Origin: Marinobacterium weihaiense
Lineage (GTDB): Bacteria; Pseudomonadota; Gammaproteobacteria; Pseudomonadales; Balneatricaceae
Reading direction: 5' to 3'
Length of the DNA stretch: 64,000 nucleotides
Assembly: GCF_019061305.1 (NCBI RefSeq)
Contig: NZ_JAHQZT010000007.1
Location: forward strand, 1 to 64,000
Positions 43,750-54,620 of the stretch are shown one piece after another. Within the stretch, counting starts at the first letter, position 1. Each line of letters starts with the position of its first letter. The notes beneath the pieces were generated by a model that did no database searches, had not been told where the DNA came from, and was given only the letters and a program-made list of their open reading frames with translations. The position numbers and the translations under genes are program-made.

Positions 43750-44208
43750 ATGCGTATGCGAACCGTTGAAATCGGCGTCGGGGCCTTCATGCTGGCCGGC
43801 ATGCTTGCACTGATCGTGCTGGCGTTGAATGTCAGTGGGCTGAATCTGTCCGAACAGAGTGGCGGCTACAAGGTCTATGCCCGGTTTGACAACATTGGCG
43901 GGCTGACGCCACGCGCCAAGGTGGCCATGTCGGGTGTACAGATTGGCCAGGTTACGGCGATCCGCATCGACCGAGACCTGCTGATGGCAGAAGTGGAAAT
44001 GGAAATTTTCGACGATGTGGATTATCTGACCACCGACAGCTCGGCCAGTATTCTGACGGCCGGCCTGCTGGGCGAGCAGTACATCGGTGTGGTGCCGGGG
44101 GCAGAAGACGAGATCCTGGCGGACGGTGATTATATCCGGGACACCCAGTCGGCTCTGGTACTGGAAGAGCTGATCGGCAAGTTCCTGTTCAATAAGGTGA
44201 GTGAATAA
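43750..44208 (+). CDS. mlaD: MCE-domain lipid shuttle MlaD
   Basis: 152 residues from the ATG at 43750 (MRMRTVEIGVGAFML), with GGAG upstream. One membrane helix (about 8-28), then the MCE domain YKVYARFDNIGGLTPRAKVAMSGVQIGQVTAI. Six copies form a ring that conducts lipid. Confidence 0.95.
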   Translation: MRMRTVEIGVGAFMLAGMLALIVLALNVSGLNLSEQSGGYKVYARFDNIGGLTPRAKVAMSGVQIGQVTAIRIDRDLLMAEVEMEIFDDVDYLTTDSSASILTAGLLGEQYIGVVPGAEDEILADGDYIRDTQSALVLEELIGKFLFNKVSE

Positions 44209-44209
44209 T

Positions 44210-44872
44210 ATGAAGCTGAAACAGTGGATGGCAGCCGTGCTGCTGGCGGTCACCGCCCTGATTAACCCGGTGCTGGCCCAGGCCAGCTGGCAGGAAGCGA
44301 GCGAGGTCGTGGATGCGGCCACGCGTGACATGCTGGCGCTGATGGAGCGTGAAGAGCTGACGCGTGCCGAGAATACCGAACAGCTGATGGGCGAGATTGA
44401 AACCGTGATTGCACCGGTGGTCGATTTTCCCTATATCGCCAAGCGCGTCATGGGCAAGTACTACCGTCGTGCCACGGACGAAGAACGTGCGCGTTTTGCC
44501 GACGTGTTCAAGACAACCCTGCTGCGCACCTATGCCAAGTCGATTGCCGGTTTCGAGCTGAAGCAGTACCGCATCGAGTCGCCGGCCGGTGAAAGCCCCG
44601 AGCCCGACAAGCAGATTGTCAATGTTAGTGTTAGTGCCGGCAACGGCGAGACCTACACCTTGGTGTACTACATGCTGAAGCAGGAGCAGGGCTGGACATT
44701 GGTCAACGTACTGGTGGATGGCATCAACCTGCGCATCACCTTCCGCAACCAGTTTGCCGACCTGTATCAGCAGAACCGCACCATCGGCAAGACCATTGAG
44801 GCATGGGCGATCAAAATGCAGGATGTGAAGCTGGAAAAAACGGACGGTCAGGATGACAGCAGCGAAGGTTGA
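44210..44872 (+). CDS. mlaC: Periplasmic phospholipid-binding protein MlaC
   Basis: 220 residues from the ATG at 44210, with AAGGTGAG upstream. Signal peptide (MAAVLLAVTALINPVLAQA), then the MlaC fold: DFPYIAKRVMGKYYRRATDEERARFADVFKTTLLRTYAKSI. It carries phospholipid between the MlaA complex and MlaFEDB. It overlaps mlaB by 20 bases. Confidence 0.94.
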   Translation: MKLKQWMAAVLLAVTALINPVLAQASWQEASEVVDAATRDMLALMEREELTRAENTEQLMGEIETVIAPVVDFPYIAKRVMGKYYRRATDEERARFADVFKTTLLRTYAKSIAGFELKQYRIESPAGESPEPDKQIVNVSVSAGNGETYTLVYYMLKQEQGWTLVNVLVDGINLRITFRNQFADLYQQNRTIGKTIEAWAIKMQDVKLEKTDGQDDSSEG

Positions 44873-45149
44873 GCGCAGCGGGGATGCGCAGGTCGCGTTG
44901 AGTGGTGATCTGACCTTCGCCACGGTGCTGCAGATCCGCACTCCGCTGCTGCAGCAGCTCAAGGCGTGTGGCGAGGCGTGCGTGCTGGACTTGTCCGCCG
45001 TCGAGCGTGTGGACAGCTCGGCGCTGTCACTCTGGCTGGTGTGCCAGCGTCAGGCACGCCGGCTCAGCCAGCGGCTGACGCTGTGCGGCGTGCCGGAAGA
45101 CTTTCATTCGATCGCCGGGCTGGTTGGCCTGGCCGATGGGCTTGACTGA
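44853..45149 (+). CDS. mlaB: STAS-domain protein MlaB
   Basis: 98 residues, a single STAS domain: LSGDLTFATVLQIRTPLLQQL and VLDLSAVERVDSSALSLWLVCQR, including the conserved DSSAL. It binds MlaF and is needed for ATPase assembly. Frame overlap with mlaC shows translational coupling. Confidence 0.92.
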   Translation: MTAAKVERSGDAQVALSGDLTFATVLQIRTPLLQQLKACGEACVLDLSAVERVDSSALSLWLVCQRQARRLSQRLTLCGVPEDFHSIAGLVGLADGLD

Positions 45150-45247
45150 TCCCGGCAGGCCGGCCGGGGTGCAATCGCCTTTTGCTGCCCGTTTGGGTAT
45201 CATTTCGCCAGTTATTTTTAACCAGATTCAAGGCACGGGAGTCCCGC

Positions 45248-46769
<1,522 letters not shown>

Positions 46770-46785
46770 GTGAGCGAAGAGGCCC

Positions 46786-47436
46786 ATGACACAACAGCTG
46801 ACCATCGCCCTGTCCAAGGGGCGCATCCTGAAAGAAACGCTGCCCCTGCTGGCAGCGGCTGACATCGTGCCTGCCGAGGATATCTTCAGCAGCCGTAAAC
46901 TGATCTTCGATACCAACCATGACCATATTAAGCTGGTGGTAATTCGCGCCACCGACGTACCGACCTACGTGGAGTATGGCGGTGCGGATATGGGCATTGC
47001 GGGTAAGGATGTGCTGATGGAGCATGGCGGTGCCGGGCTGTATGAGCCGCTGGATCTGGAAATCGCCAAGTGCAAACTGATGGTGGCGGGCATGAAGGAT
47101 GCCGCACCGGTTGAGGGGCGGATGAAGGTGGCGACCAAGTTCGTCAACCTGACCAAAGAGTATTTTGCCCGCCAGGGTCGTCAGGTCGACATCATCAAGC
47201 TGTACGGTGCCATGGAGCTGGCACCGCTGATGGGGCTGGCCGACCGCATTGTGGATATTGTCGATACCGGCAACACCCTGCGTGCCAACGGCTTGGAGCC
47301 AATGCAGCACATTGCCGAGATCAGCTCGCGCCTGGTGGTGGGGCAGCCCTCCATGAAAATGAAGCACGCGCTGATTCAACCGATTCTTGATCAACTGCAG
47401 CAGGCGATCGATGCACGCCGGGAGAACGCCGAATGA
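46786..47436 (+). CDS. hisG: ATP phosphoribosyltransferase, short form
   Basis: 216 residues: [35 protein letters not shown], and [19 protein letters not shown]. The C-terminal ACT-like regulatory domain of long HisG (about 299 residues) is absent, so this is the HisG(S) type that needs HisZ, which is not in this window. First step of histidine synthesis. Its stop overlaps the hisD start (ATGA). Confidence 0.95.
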   Translation: MTQQLTIALSKGRILKETLPLLAAADIVPAEDIFSSRKLIFDTNHDHIKLVVIRATDVPTYVEYGGADMGIAGKDVLMEHGGAGLYEPLDLEIAKCKLMVAGMKDAAPVEGRMKVATKFVNLTKEYFARQGRQVDIIKLYGAMELAPLMGLADRIVDIVDTGNTLRANGLEPMQHIAEISSRLVVGQPSMKMKHALIQPILDQLQQAIDARRENAE

Positions 47437-48737
47437 GTCTTGCCATTCAACGTCTTGATGCCAGTCAGAGTGATTTTGATCAGCAGTTGAACCGGCTGCT
47501 GGCTTGGGAAAACGTGTCTGACGACAAGGTTAACGGCATCGTCAACGAAGTCATTGATCGTGTGCGCACCGAAGGTGACGCGGCCTTGGTCGAGTACACC
47601 AACCGCTTCGACCGCACCACGGCCACCGGCATGCAGGATCTGGAGCTGGGCCAGGCACGCCTGCAGCAGGCGCTGGATGGTCTGCCGGCCGAGCAGCGCA
47701 GCGCACTGGAAAAGGCGGCGGAGCGTGTGCGTGCTTACCATGAGCGCCAGAAGGGCGAATCCTGGCAGTACACCGAAGCGGACGGCACTATGCTGGGACA
47801 GCAGATTACGCCGATGGACCGTGTCGGCATCTATGTGCCTGGTGGCAAGGCCGCCTATCCGTCATCGGTGCTGATGAACGCGCTGCCGGCTCACGTGGCC
47901 GGGGTGAAAGAGATCATCATGGTTGTGCCCACACCGGAAGGCGTGGTCAACGAGCTGGTGCTGGCCGCTGCGGCGCTGGCCGGCGTCGATCGGGTCTTTA
48001 CTCTGGGCGGCGCTCAGGCCGTGGCGGCCCTGGCCTATGGTACCGAAACAGTGCCGGCGGTGGACAAGATTGTCGGCCCGGGCAATATCTTTGTGGCCAC
48101 GGCCAAGCGGGCGGTATTCGGTACCGTGGGCATCGACATGATTGCCGGTCCGTCCGAAATTCTGGTGGTGTGTGATGGCCAGACCGACCCTGACTGGGTG
48201 GCGATGGACCTGTTCTCTCAGGCCGAGCATGACGAGGATGCCCAATCGATTCTGGTCTGTCCGGATGCCGATTACATCAACCGGGTGGAGGCCAGCATCA
48301 ACAAGCTGCTGCCGACCATGGAGCGTGAGGAGATCATCCGCATTTCGCTGGAAAACCGCGCCGCGCTGATCAAGGTGGCCGATATGGATCAGGCGGTCGA
48401 AGTCAGCAACCGCATCGCGCCGGAACACCTGGAATTGTCGGTGGCCGACCCCGAAGCCCTGCTGCCGCAGATCCGTCACGCCGGAGCCATCTTCATGGGC
48501 CGTTACACGGCGGAAGCGCTGGGGGACTACTGTGCCGGCCCGAACCACGTGCTGCCGACCTCTGGTACGGCGCGCTTCTCCTCGCCGCTGGGCGTTTATG
48601 ATTTCCAGAAGCGCTCATCGCTGATCATGTTTTCAGCGGATGGTGCTTCGGAGATGGGCAAGGTGGCTTCCGTGCTGGCACGGGGCGAGAGTTTGACCGC
48701 ACACGCACGTTCGGCCGAATATCGTATCAAGGACTGA
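47433..48737 (+). CDS. hisD: Histidinol dehydrogenase
   Basis: 434 residues. [61 protein letters not shown] (zinc and catalytic region) and [33 protein letters not shown] are present. It makes the last two oxidations to histidine. Last gene before the terminator. Confidence 0.97.
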   Translation: MSLAIQRLDASQSDFDQQLNRLLAWENVSDDKVNGIVNEVIDRVRTEGDAALVEYTNRFDRTTATGMQDLELGQARLQQALDGLPAEQRSALEKAAERVRAYHERQKGESWQYTEADGTMLGQQITPMDRVGIYVPGGKAAYPSSVLMNALPAHVAGVKEIIMVVPTPEGVVNELVLAAAALAGVDRVFTLGGAQAVAALAYGTETVPAVDKIVGPGNIFVATAKRAVFGTVGIDMIAGPSEILVVCDGQTDPDWVAMDLFSQAEHDEDAQSILVCPDADYINRVEASINKLLPTMEREEIIRISLENRAALIKVADMDQAVEVSNRIAPEHLELSVADPEALLPQIRHAGAIFMGRYTAEALGDYCAGPNHVLPTSGTARFSSPLGVYDFQKRSSLIMFSADGASEMGKVASVLARGESLTAHARSAEYRIKD

Positions 48738-48757
48738 GTCCCGCGGGCTCTGGCATG

Positions 48758-48784
48758 AAAAAAGCGCCCTGAGGCGCTTTTTTT
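48758..48784. terminator. Terminator between hisD and the DegS-like gene
   Basis: An 11-bp stem (48758-48768 with 48773-48783), 4-base loop, A on the left and T on the right. It can serve both convergent transcripts. Confidence 0.9.
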
Positions 48785-48816
48785 GTATCGGAGATAAATA
48801 CCGTGCTTGTGCCGCT

Positions 48817-49965
48817 TCAGTTGCGTCCTCGGGGACGCTCGCCCACGGTGGCGTTCAGGCTCATTTCATGACCGTTGCGCAGAATGCCCAGCTCGATGAC
48901 GTCGCCGGGCTTGAAACCGGCAATGCGGTTCATTGCCGGACGGCTACCGACAATCGGCTGACCCTGAATCTGCAGCAGTACATCGCCCGGCTGCAGGCCC
49001 GCCTGATGTGCCGGCCCGTTACGGAAGATGCCGGCAATAATCAGTCCGGGGCGATCGCCCACATCAAAGGACTCCGCCAGTTGTGGCGTCAGCTCCTGAA
49101 TCTCGACGCCCAGCCAGCCGCGGATAACGCGGCCATGGTTGATCAGGTCCTGCATCACTTGGCGGGCCAGCGTGGAGGGAATGGCAAAGCCTATACCCTG
49201 GGAGCCGCCGGATTTGGAGAAAATAGCCGTGTTGATGCCGATCAGGTTGCCATGGGCATCGATCAGTGCGCCACCGGAATTGCCGGGGTTGATGGCGGCA
49301 TCGGTCTGAATGAAGTCCTCGTAGGTGCTCAGGCCAAGCCGGTTGCGCCCGGTGGCACTGATGATACCCATGGTTACGGTCTGGCCGACGCCAAAGGGGT
49401 TGCCGATTGCCAGCGCCACATCACCGATGCGCAGTTCATCGCTGGCCAGAGTGATGCTGGGCAGGTTGTCCAGATCGATTTTCAGCACCGCCAGATCGGT
49501 TTCCGGGTCCAGGCCGACTACTTCGGCCAGAGCTTCGCGGCCGTCCCGCAGGGCTACCACGATGCTGTCGGCTCCGCTGATGACGTGATTGTTGGTGACC
49601 ACATAGCCCTGCTCGTTGAGGATGACCCCCGAACCGAGGCTGGATTCGATGCGCTCACGCTGCGGCAGCTGGTCACGGTTGAAAAAATTGCGGAAGAAAG
49701 GATCGTTGAGCAGCGGGTTGACCGGCTGACGTACCAAAGTACGGGTGTAGATGTTGACCACGGCCGGCGCGGCACGATCGACGGCGTCAGCATAGGAAAC
49801 GACCCCTTGTCCTGGTGCGGGCATCGGCGGATCAACCGCCGCCGCTTCACGGATTTCGACTCGGTTGACCGGTGGCGTTATCAGCTGTGGATAGAACTGA
49901 AGGATGAGCACCGCGGCAAGAACACCGGTAATGACTGGCCAGATCAGGTAGGAGACTTTACGCAT
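48817..49965 (-). CDS. Periplasmic serine protease of the DegS/AlgW type
   Basis: 382 residues. One N-terminal membrane anchor (about 7-25), a trypsin-like domain with His127 (TNNHVI), Asp157 (PETDLAVL) and Ser230 (NPGNSGGAL), and one PDZ domain (about 265-375). One PDZ domain plus a membrane anchor distinguishes DegS/AlgW from DegP. Such proteases cut the anti-sigma factor RseA/MucA when unfolded outer-membrane proteins bind the PDZ domain. The location after hisD and before a NIF3 gene is the Pseudomonas algW setting. Confidence 0.93.
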   Translation of the reverse strand: MRKVSYLIWPVITGVLAAVLILQFYPQLITPPVNRVEIREAAAVDPPMPAPGQGVVSYADAVDRAAPAVVNIYTRTLVRQPVNPLLNDPFFRNFFNRDQLPQRERIESSLGSGVILNEQGYVVTNNHVISGADSIVVALRDGREALAEVVGLDPETDLAVLKIDLDNLPSITLASDELRIGDVALAIGNPFGVGQTVTMGIISATGRNRLGLSTYEDFIQTDAAINPGNSGGALIDAHGNLIGINTAIFSKSGGSQGIGFAIPSTLARQVMQDLINHGRVIRGWLGVEIQELTPQLAESFDVGDRPGLIIAGIFRNGPAHQAGLQPGDVLLQIQGQPIVGSRPAMNRIAGFKPGDVIELGILRNGHEMSLNATVGERPRGRN

Positions 49966-50048
49966 CGGCTTGCTTGCACCTGTAAATCATTTCAGTATTC
50001 GTCATTATACGTTTACAGCCTTGTCTTGAACAATGAGGGGGGAAGCTC

Positions 50049-50810
50049 ATGGCCGTTTCAACCGATCAACTGGTGCGTTACTGCGATCAACTGCTGCAGA
50101 CCGAGCGCTTTCGAGATTATTGTCCCAATGGCCTGCAGGTCGAGGGCAAGCCGCAGGTGCAGCGGGTCGTGACCGGTGTCACGGCCTGTCAGGCGTTGCT
50201 GGATGCGGCGCTGGAGTGGCAGGCAGATCTGGTGCTGGTGCACCACGGCTATTTCTGGAAGGGGGAGCCTGCTGAAATCACCGGGATCAAGCGCCGCCGC
50301 CTGCAAACGCTGCTCAGCACCGACCTCAACCTGATAGCCTACCACCTGCCGCTGGATGCTCACCCTGAGCTGGGCAACAACGCTCAACTGGCCAGGCGCC
50401 TTGGCATTAGCCTGGAGGGTCCGCTGGAGCCGGGGCAGGATCCGGCGATTGGTAATATCGGCCGACTGGACGTGCCGCTCTCACCAGCGGCCTTTGCCGA
50501 GCGGGTCGAACAGGTGCTTGGGCGTGCGCCGCAGATGATCAGTGGCGGTGGGGAATGCATCGAGCGAGTGGCGCTCTGTACCGGTGCGGCGGAACGCATG
50601 ATCGATCAGGCCTTGGCGCAGGGGGCGGATCTGTATCTGAGCGGTGAAATCTCGGAGCCGGTGGTGCACGTGGCACGTGAGGCGGGCATTCATTATTGTG
50701 GGGCGGGACACCATGCTACCGAACGCTACGGTGTGCAGGCGCTGGGCGAACACCTGGCGGAGCGATTTGACATCGAGCACCGTTTCATCGATATCGATAA
50801 CCCGGTGTAA
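50049..50810 (+). CDS. NIF3-like dinuclear metal-centre protein (YbgI family)
   Basis: 253 residues. Metal-binding motifs: VLVHHGYFWKG, AYHLPLDAHPELGNNAQL, and AGHHATERYGVQALGEHLAERF. These proteins form toroidal hexamers with two metals per subunit; GTP cyclohydrolase-like activity has been proposed, but the role is unsettled. GGGGGAAG lies before the ATG. Confidence 0.92.
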   Translation: MAVSTDQLVRYCDQLLQTERFRDYCPNGLQVEGKPQVQRVVTGVTACQALLDAALEWQADLVLVHHGYFWKGEPAEITGIKRRRLQTLLSTDLNLIAYHLPLDAHPELGNNAQLARRLGISLEGPLEPGQDPAIGNIGRLDVPLSPAAFAERVEQVLGRAPQMISGGGECIERVALCTGAAERMIDQALAQGADLYLSGEISEPVVHVAREAGIHYCGAGHHATERYGVQALGEHLAERFDIEHRFIDIDNPV

Positions 50811-50814
50811 TGGT

Positions 50815-50846
50815 GTGGCAGCACCGGTTCAGGCCGGTGCTGCCAC
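50815..50846. terminator. Perfect 13-bp hairpin between convergent genes
   Basis: Arms 50815-50827 and 50834-50846 pair without mismatch around a 6-base loop. There is no T run on either side, so it is an atypical terminator or an RNA-end stabiliser for the two genes that meet here. Confidence 0.6.
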
Positions 50847-50852
50847 CAGGAT

Positions 50853-51413
50853 TCAAGTCCGTGCCTTTTCCTGGGGCTTTACATCCGGTTCGTCGTCGGG
50901 CTCCGCGTAGGCGGTGGCATCACCAGCACCGGCCGGGCGCTGGGGCTCATCGTCCTGATTGTCATGCTTAAAGCCGTATTCCTCCGACAGAGTGCCGGCC
51001 TCATCCGCCTTTTTCGGTGCATAGTCACGCGGCGGCTCGGGCAGTTCTTCCTGCTCGCTGTTGTCCAGCGCATCAGTGACCGTGGGAATGGCGTCGTTCA
51101 GCGCCGGACGCAACTCGTGCTGCAGTGCGGCAGATGCCGGCAGCCCAGGGCACAGGGTTTCGGCGCTGCTGGCCAGGTGCTGATGTACTTTTCGGTACTG
51201 TTCGGTCAGGCCGTTCACCAGCTCGGCCGTCGTTTCGAAATGGTCGCCGACATGACGCTTGTACTGTTCCAGCTCGGCACGGGCGCACTCCAGTTCATCA
51301 CTCAGGGCCTGTTCCTTGCTGCTATTGCCGCCGGAGCGGCCCAGCAGAAAACCGATCAGGGCGCCGATGCCCAGAGCAACAAGCGTTACCAGCCATATAT
51401 TCGTTTGTTCCAC
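50853..51413 (-). CDS. YhcB family (DUF1043) membrane protein
   Basis: 186 residues. A short periplasmic start, one membrane helix (about 6-25, LVTLVALGIGALIGFLLGR), then a coiled coil (about 32-80) and an acidic, disordered tail (DNQDDEPQRPAGAG). DUF1043 proteins (YhcB, also called ZapG or LapD) take part in envelope synthesis and division in E. coli. The tail is longer and more acidic than in the E. coli protein. Confidence 0.88.
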   Translation of the reverse strand: MEQTNIWLVTLVALGIGALIGFLLGRSGGNSSKEQALSDELECARAELEQYKRHVGDHFETTAELVNGLTEQYRKVHQHLASSAETLCPGLPASAALQHELRPALNDAIPTVTDALDNSEQEELPEPPRDYAPKKADEAGTLSEEYGFKHDNQDDEPQRPAGAGDATAYAEPDDEPDVKPQEKART

Positions 51414-51579
51414 GTATCAGTCCTCGGTCACACAATCTGTTCATTGGGCATCTTAAAGCAAAGTCGCCATGAAACCCACGCATGCCATCATTATCGCTGC
51501 CCCGGATGCACTGTCCATTATCGGTTGGTCGTGTGGCGGTCATGATGGCCATGCCTCTTCCATGAACAGAGCCGAACTT

Positions 51580-51588
51580 TGTTATACT
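51580..51588 (+). promoter_or_regulatory. Extended -10 promoter upstream of the HDOD gene
   Basis: TG at 51580-51581, one base, then TATACT (51583-51588), a full extended -10 element. No good -35 lies at 17 bp. The start would be about 51595, roughly 90 bases before the coding region. Apart from this, 51414-51686 shows no gene. Confidence 0.5.
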
Positions 51589-51686
51589 GGCGCCTGAAAG
51601 CAACACCGTTTCGGGAAAACCCGCTAGCGGCAATTAAAGGTTCGCGATGACCCGGCCCCGGTCATCCTGTTTGGGACAAGCTGAAA

Positions 51687-53219
51687 TTGAAGTATCAGGA
51701 TACCTTGAACGCGATTTATGCGCGTCTGGACCGGCTGGGCGACCTCCCGGTATTCAGTGCCACGGTCAACCGCATTCGCCAGGTCAGCAGTTCCCGGCAA
51801 AGTGACGCCATGGCGCTGGCCATGGCCGTGATGAAAGATGCCAACCTCTCGGCCAAGCTGCTGAAAATCGCCAACACGCCGACCTATAACCGCAGTGGCG
51901 GTCAGATCAGTGCTGTTTCCCGCGCCGTGGTGCTGATCGGTTTCGAGCGTATCCAGAATCTCTGCGTGACCCTGAAGCTGATTGAAAGCTTTCGCAGCGA
52001 GCAGCCGGACTCCGGCGTGGAACAGCTGTTGATCAGGGCGTTTCTCAACGCGTCTCTTGCACGCGAGATGGCCGCAGCCAGCGGGGCGCTGGATATAGAA
52101 GAAACCTATATCTGCGGGCTGTTGTATGGCCTGGGTGAAATCATCGTAGCGTTTACCCTGCCGGATGCCTACCGGGACATGCTGGCGGCGCGCGAGCGGG
52201 GCCGTGACCGCTGGTCGCGCATTCAACTGCAGCAGCTGGGCGGACATTTTAGCGATATCGGCCAGGACCTGGCGCAAAGTTGGGGGTTCCCCAAGACGGT
52301 CGTGCAGGCGATGGACCCCCTGACAGCAGACCAGCTGCGCGGCAGCGGTCGTCTTAATCACTGCCTGGCCGTGGGCTGTCATGACCTGTTGGAGCGTGTT
52401 TATAGCCGTGATACGTCGAATGAACTGGAGTATTCCACGCTGATGAATGAGCTGGCCGAGTCGACAGGGCAGCCGCTGGAAGGGCTGGACCAACACATCA
52501 GTGAAGCGTTTCGTCAAGTGTGCGACCTGGCCGATGAATATGGCCTGCCGCATCGCATCATCAGCCCACAGCTGACCGATTCGGATGATGCCGAACTGGA
52601 CGAGATGACCCGCAAGCTTGCCTACTACGTGCATTCGCGAGAAGCGCGTCACCGTGACCCCGTGGTTGAAGTGGAAGTGGCGGAACCGCTGCCGTCCGAA
52701 CAGACGCGCCTGATGGAGCAGCAGCTGCACCATCTGCAGGCGATGAATACGCTGATTGCCGCACCGGGCAGTGCGGCCGAAATCCTTCAGGCGGCCGTTT
52801 CGGCCGTTGAAGCCTCTTCGGCGCTGGAGCGGGTGGTGTTTTGCCAGCTGGGCCCCAACGGCCAGGAACTCAAGGCCCGCTTTGTAGCCGGGAAAGATAC
52901 GGGCAGCGTGAAGCAGTTTTTTCAGTTGCACCGTCAGATGCCGGATGTGTTGCTGTTCTTCCGTATTCTGGAAAAACGCATGACGCTGCTGGTGCCGGAC
53001 AGTGAAGAACCTGGCTGGCGCGAGCGCCTGCCGGAGCACTTTCTGGAAACCGTGGATCCCAAGGGGTTCATCATGGCGCCGCTGGTCGTTAATGATCGCG
53101 CATTGGGGCTGATCTATGCGGATCGTGGCACCCTGGTGGAAGATCAGGACTTCAAGGTCTTCAACCAGTTTATGGTACAGGCGCGGCTGGGGCTGGAAAT
53201 GCTGCAGAGCCGGCGTTAA
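51687..53219 (+). CDS. HDOD-domain signalling protein with a C-terminal GAF-like domain
   Basis: 510 residues if started at TTG 51687. No ATG or GTG is in frame between the upstream stop (51648-51650) and residue 40, so TTG (or CTG at 51681) must be used. Residues ~15-215 form an HDOD domain (LPVFSATVNRIRQVSS, AKLLKIANTPTYNR), the degenerate HD-type output fold. Residues ~350-505 resemble a GAF domain (RVVFCQLGPNGQELKARFVAG, MAPLVVNDRALGLIYADRG). Such proteins act in regulatory circuits, but no catalytic HD pair is seen and the role is unknown. Confidence 0.85.
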   Translation: MKYQDTLNAIYARLDRLGDLPVFSATVNRIRQVSSSRQSDAMALAMAVMKDANLSAKLLKIANTPTYNRSGGQISAVSRAVVLIGFERIQNLCVTLKLIESFRSEQPDSGVEQLLIRAFLNASLAREMAAASGALDIEETYICGLLYGLGEIIVAFTLPDAYRDMLAARERGRDRWSRIQLQQLGGHFSDIGQDLAQSWGFPKTVVQAMDPLTADQLRGSGRLNHCLAVGCHDLLERVYSRDTSNELEYSTLMNELAESTGQPLEGLDQHISEAFRQVCDLADEYGLPHRIISPQLTDSDDAELDEMTRKLAYYVHSREARHRDPVVEVEVAEPLPSEQTRLMEQQLHHLQAMNTLIAAPGSAAEILQAAVSAVEASSALERVVFCQLGPNGQELKARFVAGKDTGSVKQFFQLHRQMPDVLLFFRILEKRMTLLVPDSEEPGWRERLPEHFLETVDPKGFIMAPLVVNDRALGLIYADRGTLVEDQDFKVFNQFMVQARLGLEMLQSRR

Positions 53220-53788
53220 GCCGACTCGGGTTGGCGTGGCTGCCAGAGCACGTCCTGTCCGCCGTCACGGCGGCTTAGCACTCGGGCGCAAACAAACAGC
53301 AGGTCAGAAAGCCGATTCAGATAGGCAATGCCCTCAGGGTTGACGCCTTTTGTATCGACTTCCGCCAGGGATACGGCCCGGCGCTCGGCCCGGCGGCAGA
53401 CACTGCGTGCCAGGTGGGCGCGAGTTGCCGCAGGACCACCGCCGGGCAGGATGAACTCCTTTAATGGCGGCAGCGCGGCGTTGAGTCGATCCAGCTCCGT
53501 TTCCAGCCACTCGACCACCGCCGGTGTGATCACCCGGTAGTCGGGGTCTGCCACCGCCAGCTCTCCGCCCAAGTCGAACAGGTCGTTCTGGATGCGCTGC
53601 ACCAGAGGGGCGAGAGGGTCGTCAGCGGCCAGCTCGGCAGCCAGGCAGCCCAGCAGGCAGTTCAATTCATCCACATCCCCCAGGGCCTCGATACGGGGAT
53701 GGGTCTTGGCGACACGGTTGCCATTGGCCAGTGCCGTGGTGCCCTTGTCACCGCCGCGAGTATAGATGCGGGTCAGACGGTTGCTCAT
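53216..53788 (-). CDS. Corrinoid adenosyltransferase, PduO type
   Basis: 190 residues. TRIYTRGGDKGTTALANG (ATP loop), the RIEALGDVDELNCLLG motif, FILPGGGPAATRAHLARSVCRRAERR and YLNRLSDLLFVCAR are the PduO/MMAB signature. It makes adenosylcobalamin from cob(I)alamin and ATP. The start overlaps the ppk2 stop by 4 bases. Confidence 0.94.
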   Translation of the reverse strand: MSNRLTRIYTRGGDKGTTALANGNRVAKTHPRIEALGDVDELNCLLGCLAAELAADDPLAPLVQRIQNDLFDLGGELAVADPDYRVITPAVVEWLETELDRLNAALPPLKEFILPGGGPAATRAHLARSVCRRAERRAVSLAEVDTKGVNPEGIAYLNRLSDLLFVCARVLSRRDGGQDVLWQPRQPESA

Positions 53789-54615
53789 GAAGTCTCCTTG
53801 GAATGTTTGACGAGCGGGTGCTGCTGCAGCCCGGTGTGTGCCGGCTGCACAATCAATGGGTCAGGCTCCAGTGCCAGCTCCTCGTTGGCGTCCGGGTAGG
53901 GCAGCTGGCTGAGGATATAGCGCATGGCGTTGAGGCGGGCGCGCTTCTTGTCATCCGACTTGATGATTGCCCAGGGGGCGTCGGCGGTATCGGTATGAAA
54001 GAACATCGCTTCCTTGGCTTCGGTATAGGCGTCCCACTTGTCCAGTGAGGCCAGATCCATCGGTGACAGCTTCCAGTGCTTCAGCGGATCCGTACGGCGT
54101 GACTGGAAGCGTCGAAACTGTTCCTCGCGACCGACCTCAAACCAGAGCTTGAACAGGCGGATACCGCTACGCACGAACATGCGCTCCAGTTCAGGTGTCT
54201 CGCGCATGAACTCCAGATATTCCGAAGGGGTGCAAAAATCCATCACCCGCTCGACTCCGGCCCGATTGTACCAGGAACGGTCAAACAGGATGATTTCACC
54301 GGCCGAGGGCAGATGCTTGATGTACCGTTGGAAGTACCACTGGCTCTTTTCGCGTTCGGTGGGCTTTTCCAGTGCGACCACGCGTGCCCCGCGTGGGTTC
54401 AGGTGCTCCATGAAGCGCTTGATGGTGCCGCCCTTGCCGGCCGCATCACGGCCTTCGAAAATGATCAGGATTTTCTGGCCGCTTTCGCGGACCCAGCGCT
54501 GTACCTTGAGCAGTTCGATCTGCAGCAGGCGTTTGTCTGCTTCATACTGATCACGCTTGAGTTTCTTGGTGTAGGGGTAGGGTGCTTCCTGCCCTGGTGT
54601 ATGTGTGTTGCTCAT
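53785..54615 (-). CDS. ppk2: Polyphosphate kinase 2
   Basis: 276 residues from the ATG at 54615 (MSNTHTPGQ). Walker A IIFEGRDAAGKGGTIKRF, Walker B/lid GEIILFDRSWYNRAGVERVMDF, and the SRRTDPLKHWKLSPMD tail. One-domain PPK2 enzymes phosphorylate nucleoside diphosphates with polyphosphate. It lies between the panE-like gene and the corrinoid adenosyltransferase gene in one minus-strand run. Confidence 0.92.
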   Translation of the reverse strand: MSNTHTPGQEAPYPYTKKLKRDQYEADKRLLQIELLKVQRWVRESGQKILIIFEGRDAAGKGGTIKRFMEHLNPRGARVVALEKPTEREKSQWYFQRYIKHLPSAGEIILFDRSWYNRAGVERVMDFCTPSEYLEFMRETPELERMFVRSGIRLFKLWFEVGREEQFRRFQSRRTDPLKHWKLSPMDLASLDKWDAYTEAKEAMFFHTDTADAPWAIIKSDDKKRARLNAMRYILSQLPYPDANEELALEPDPLIVQPAHTGLQQHPLVKHSKETS

Positions 54616-54620
54616 GAGGT

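Noticed and set aside
48868-50172. Plus-strand frame of 434 codons
   Set aside because: Antisense to the DegS/AlgW-type protease over nearly its whole length.
51624-53039. Minus-strand frame of 471 codons
   Set aside because: Antisense to the HDOD-GAF gene; no domain seen.
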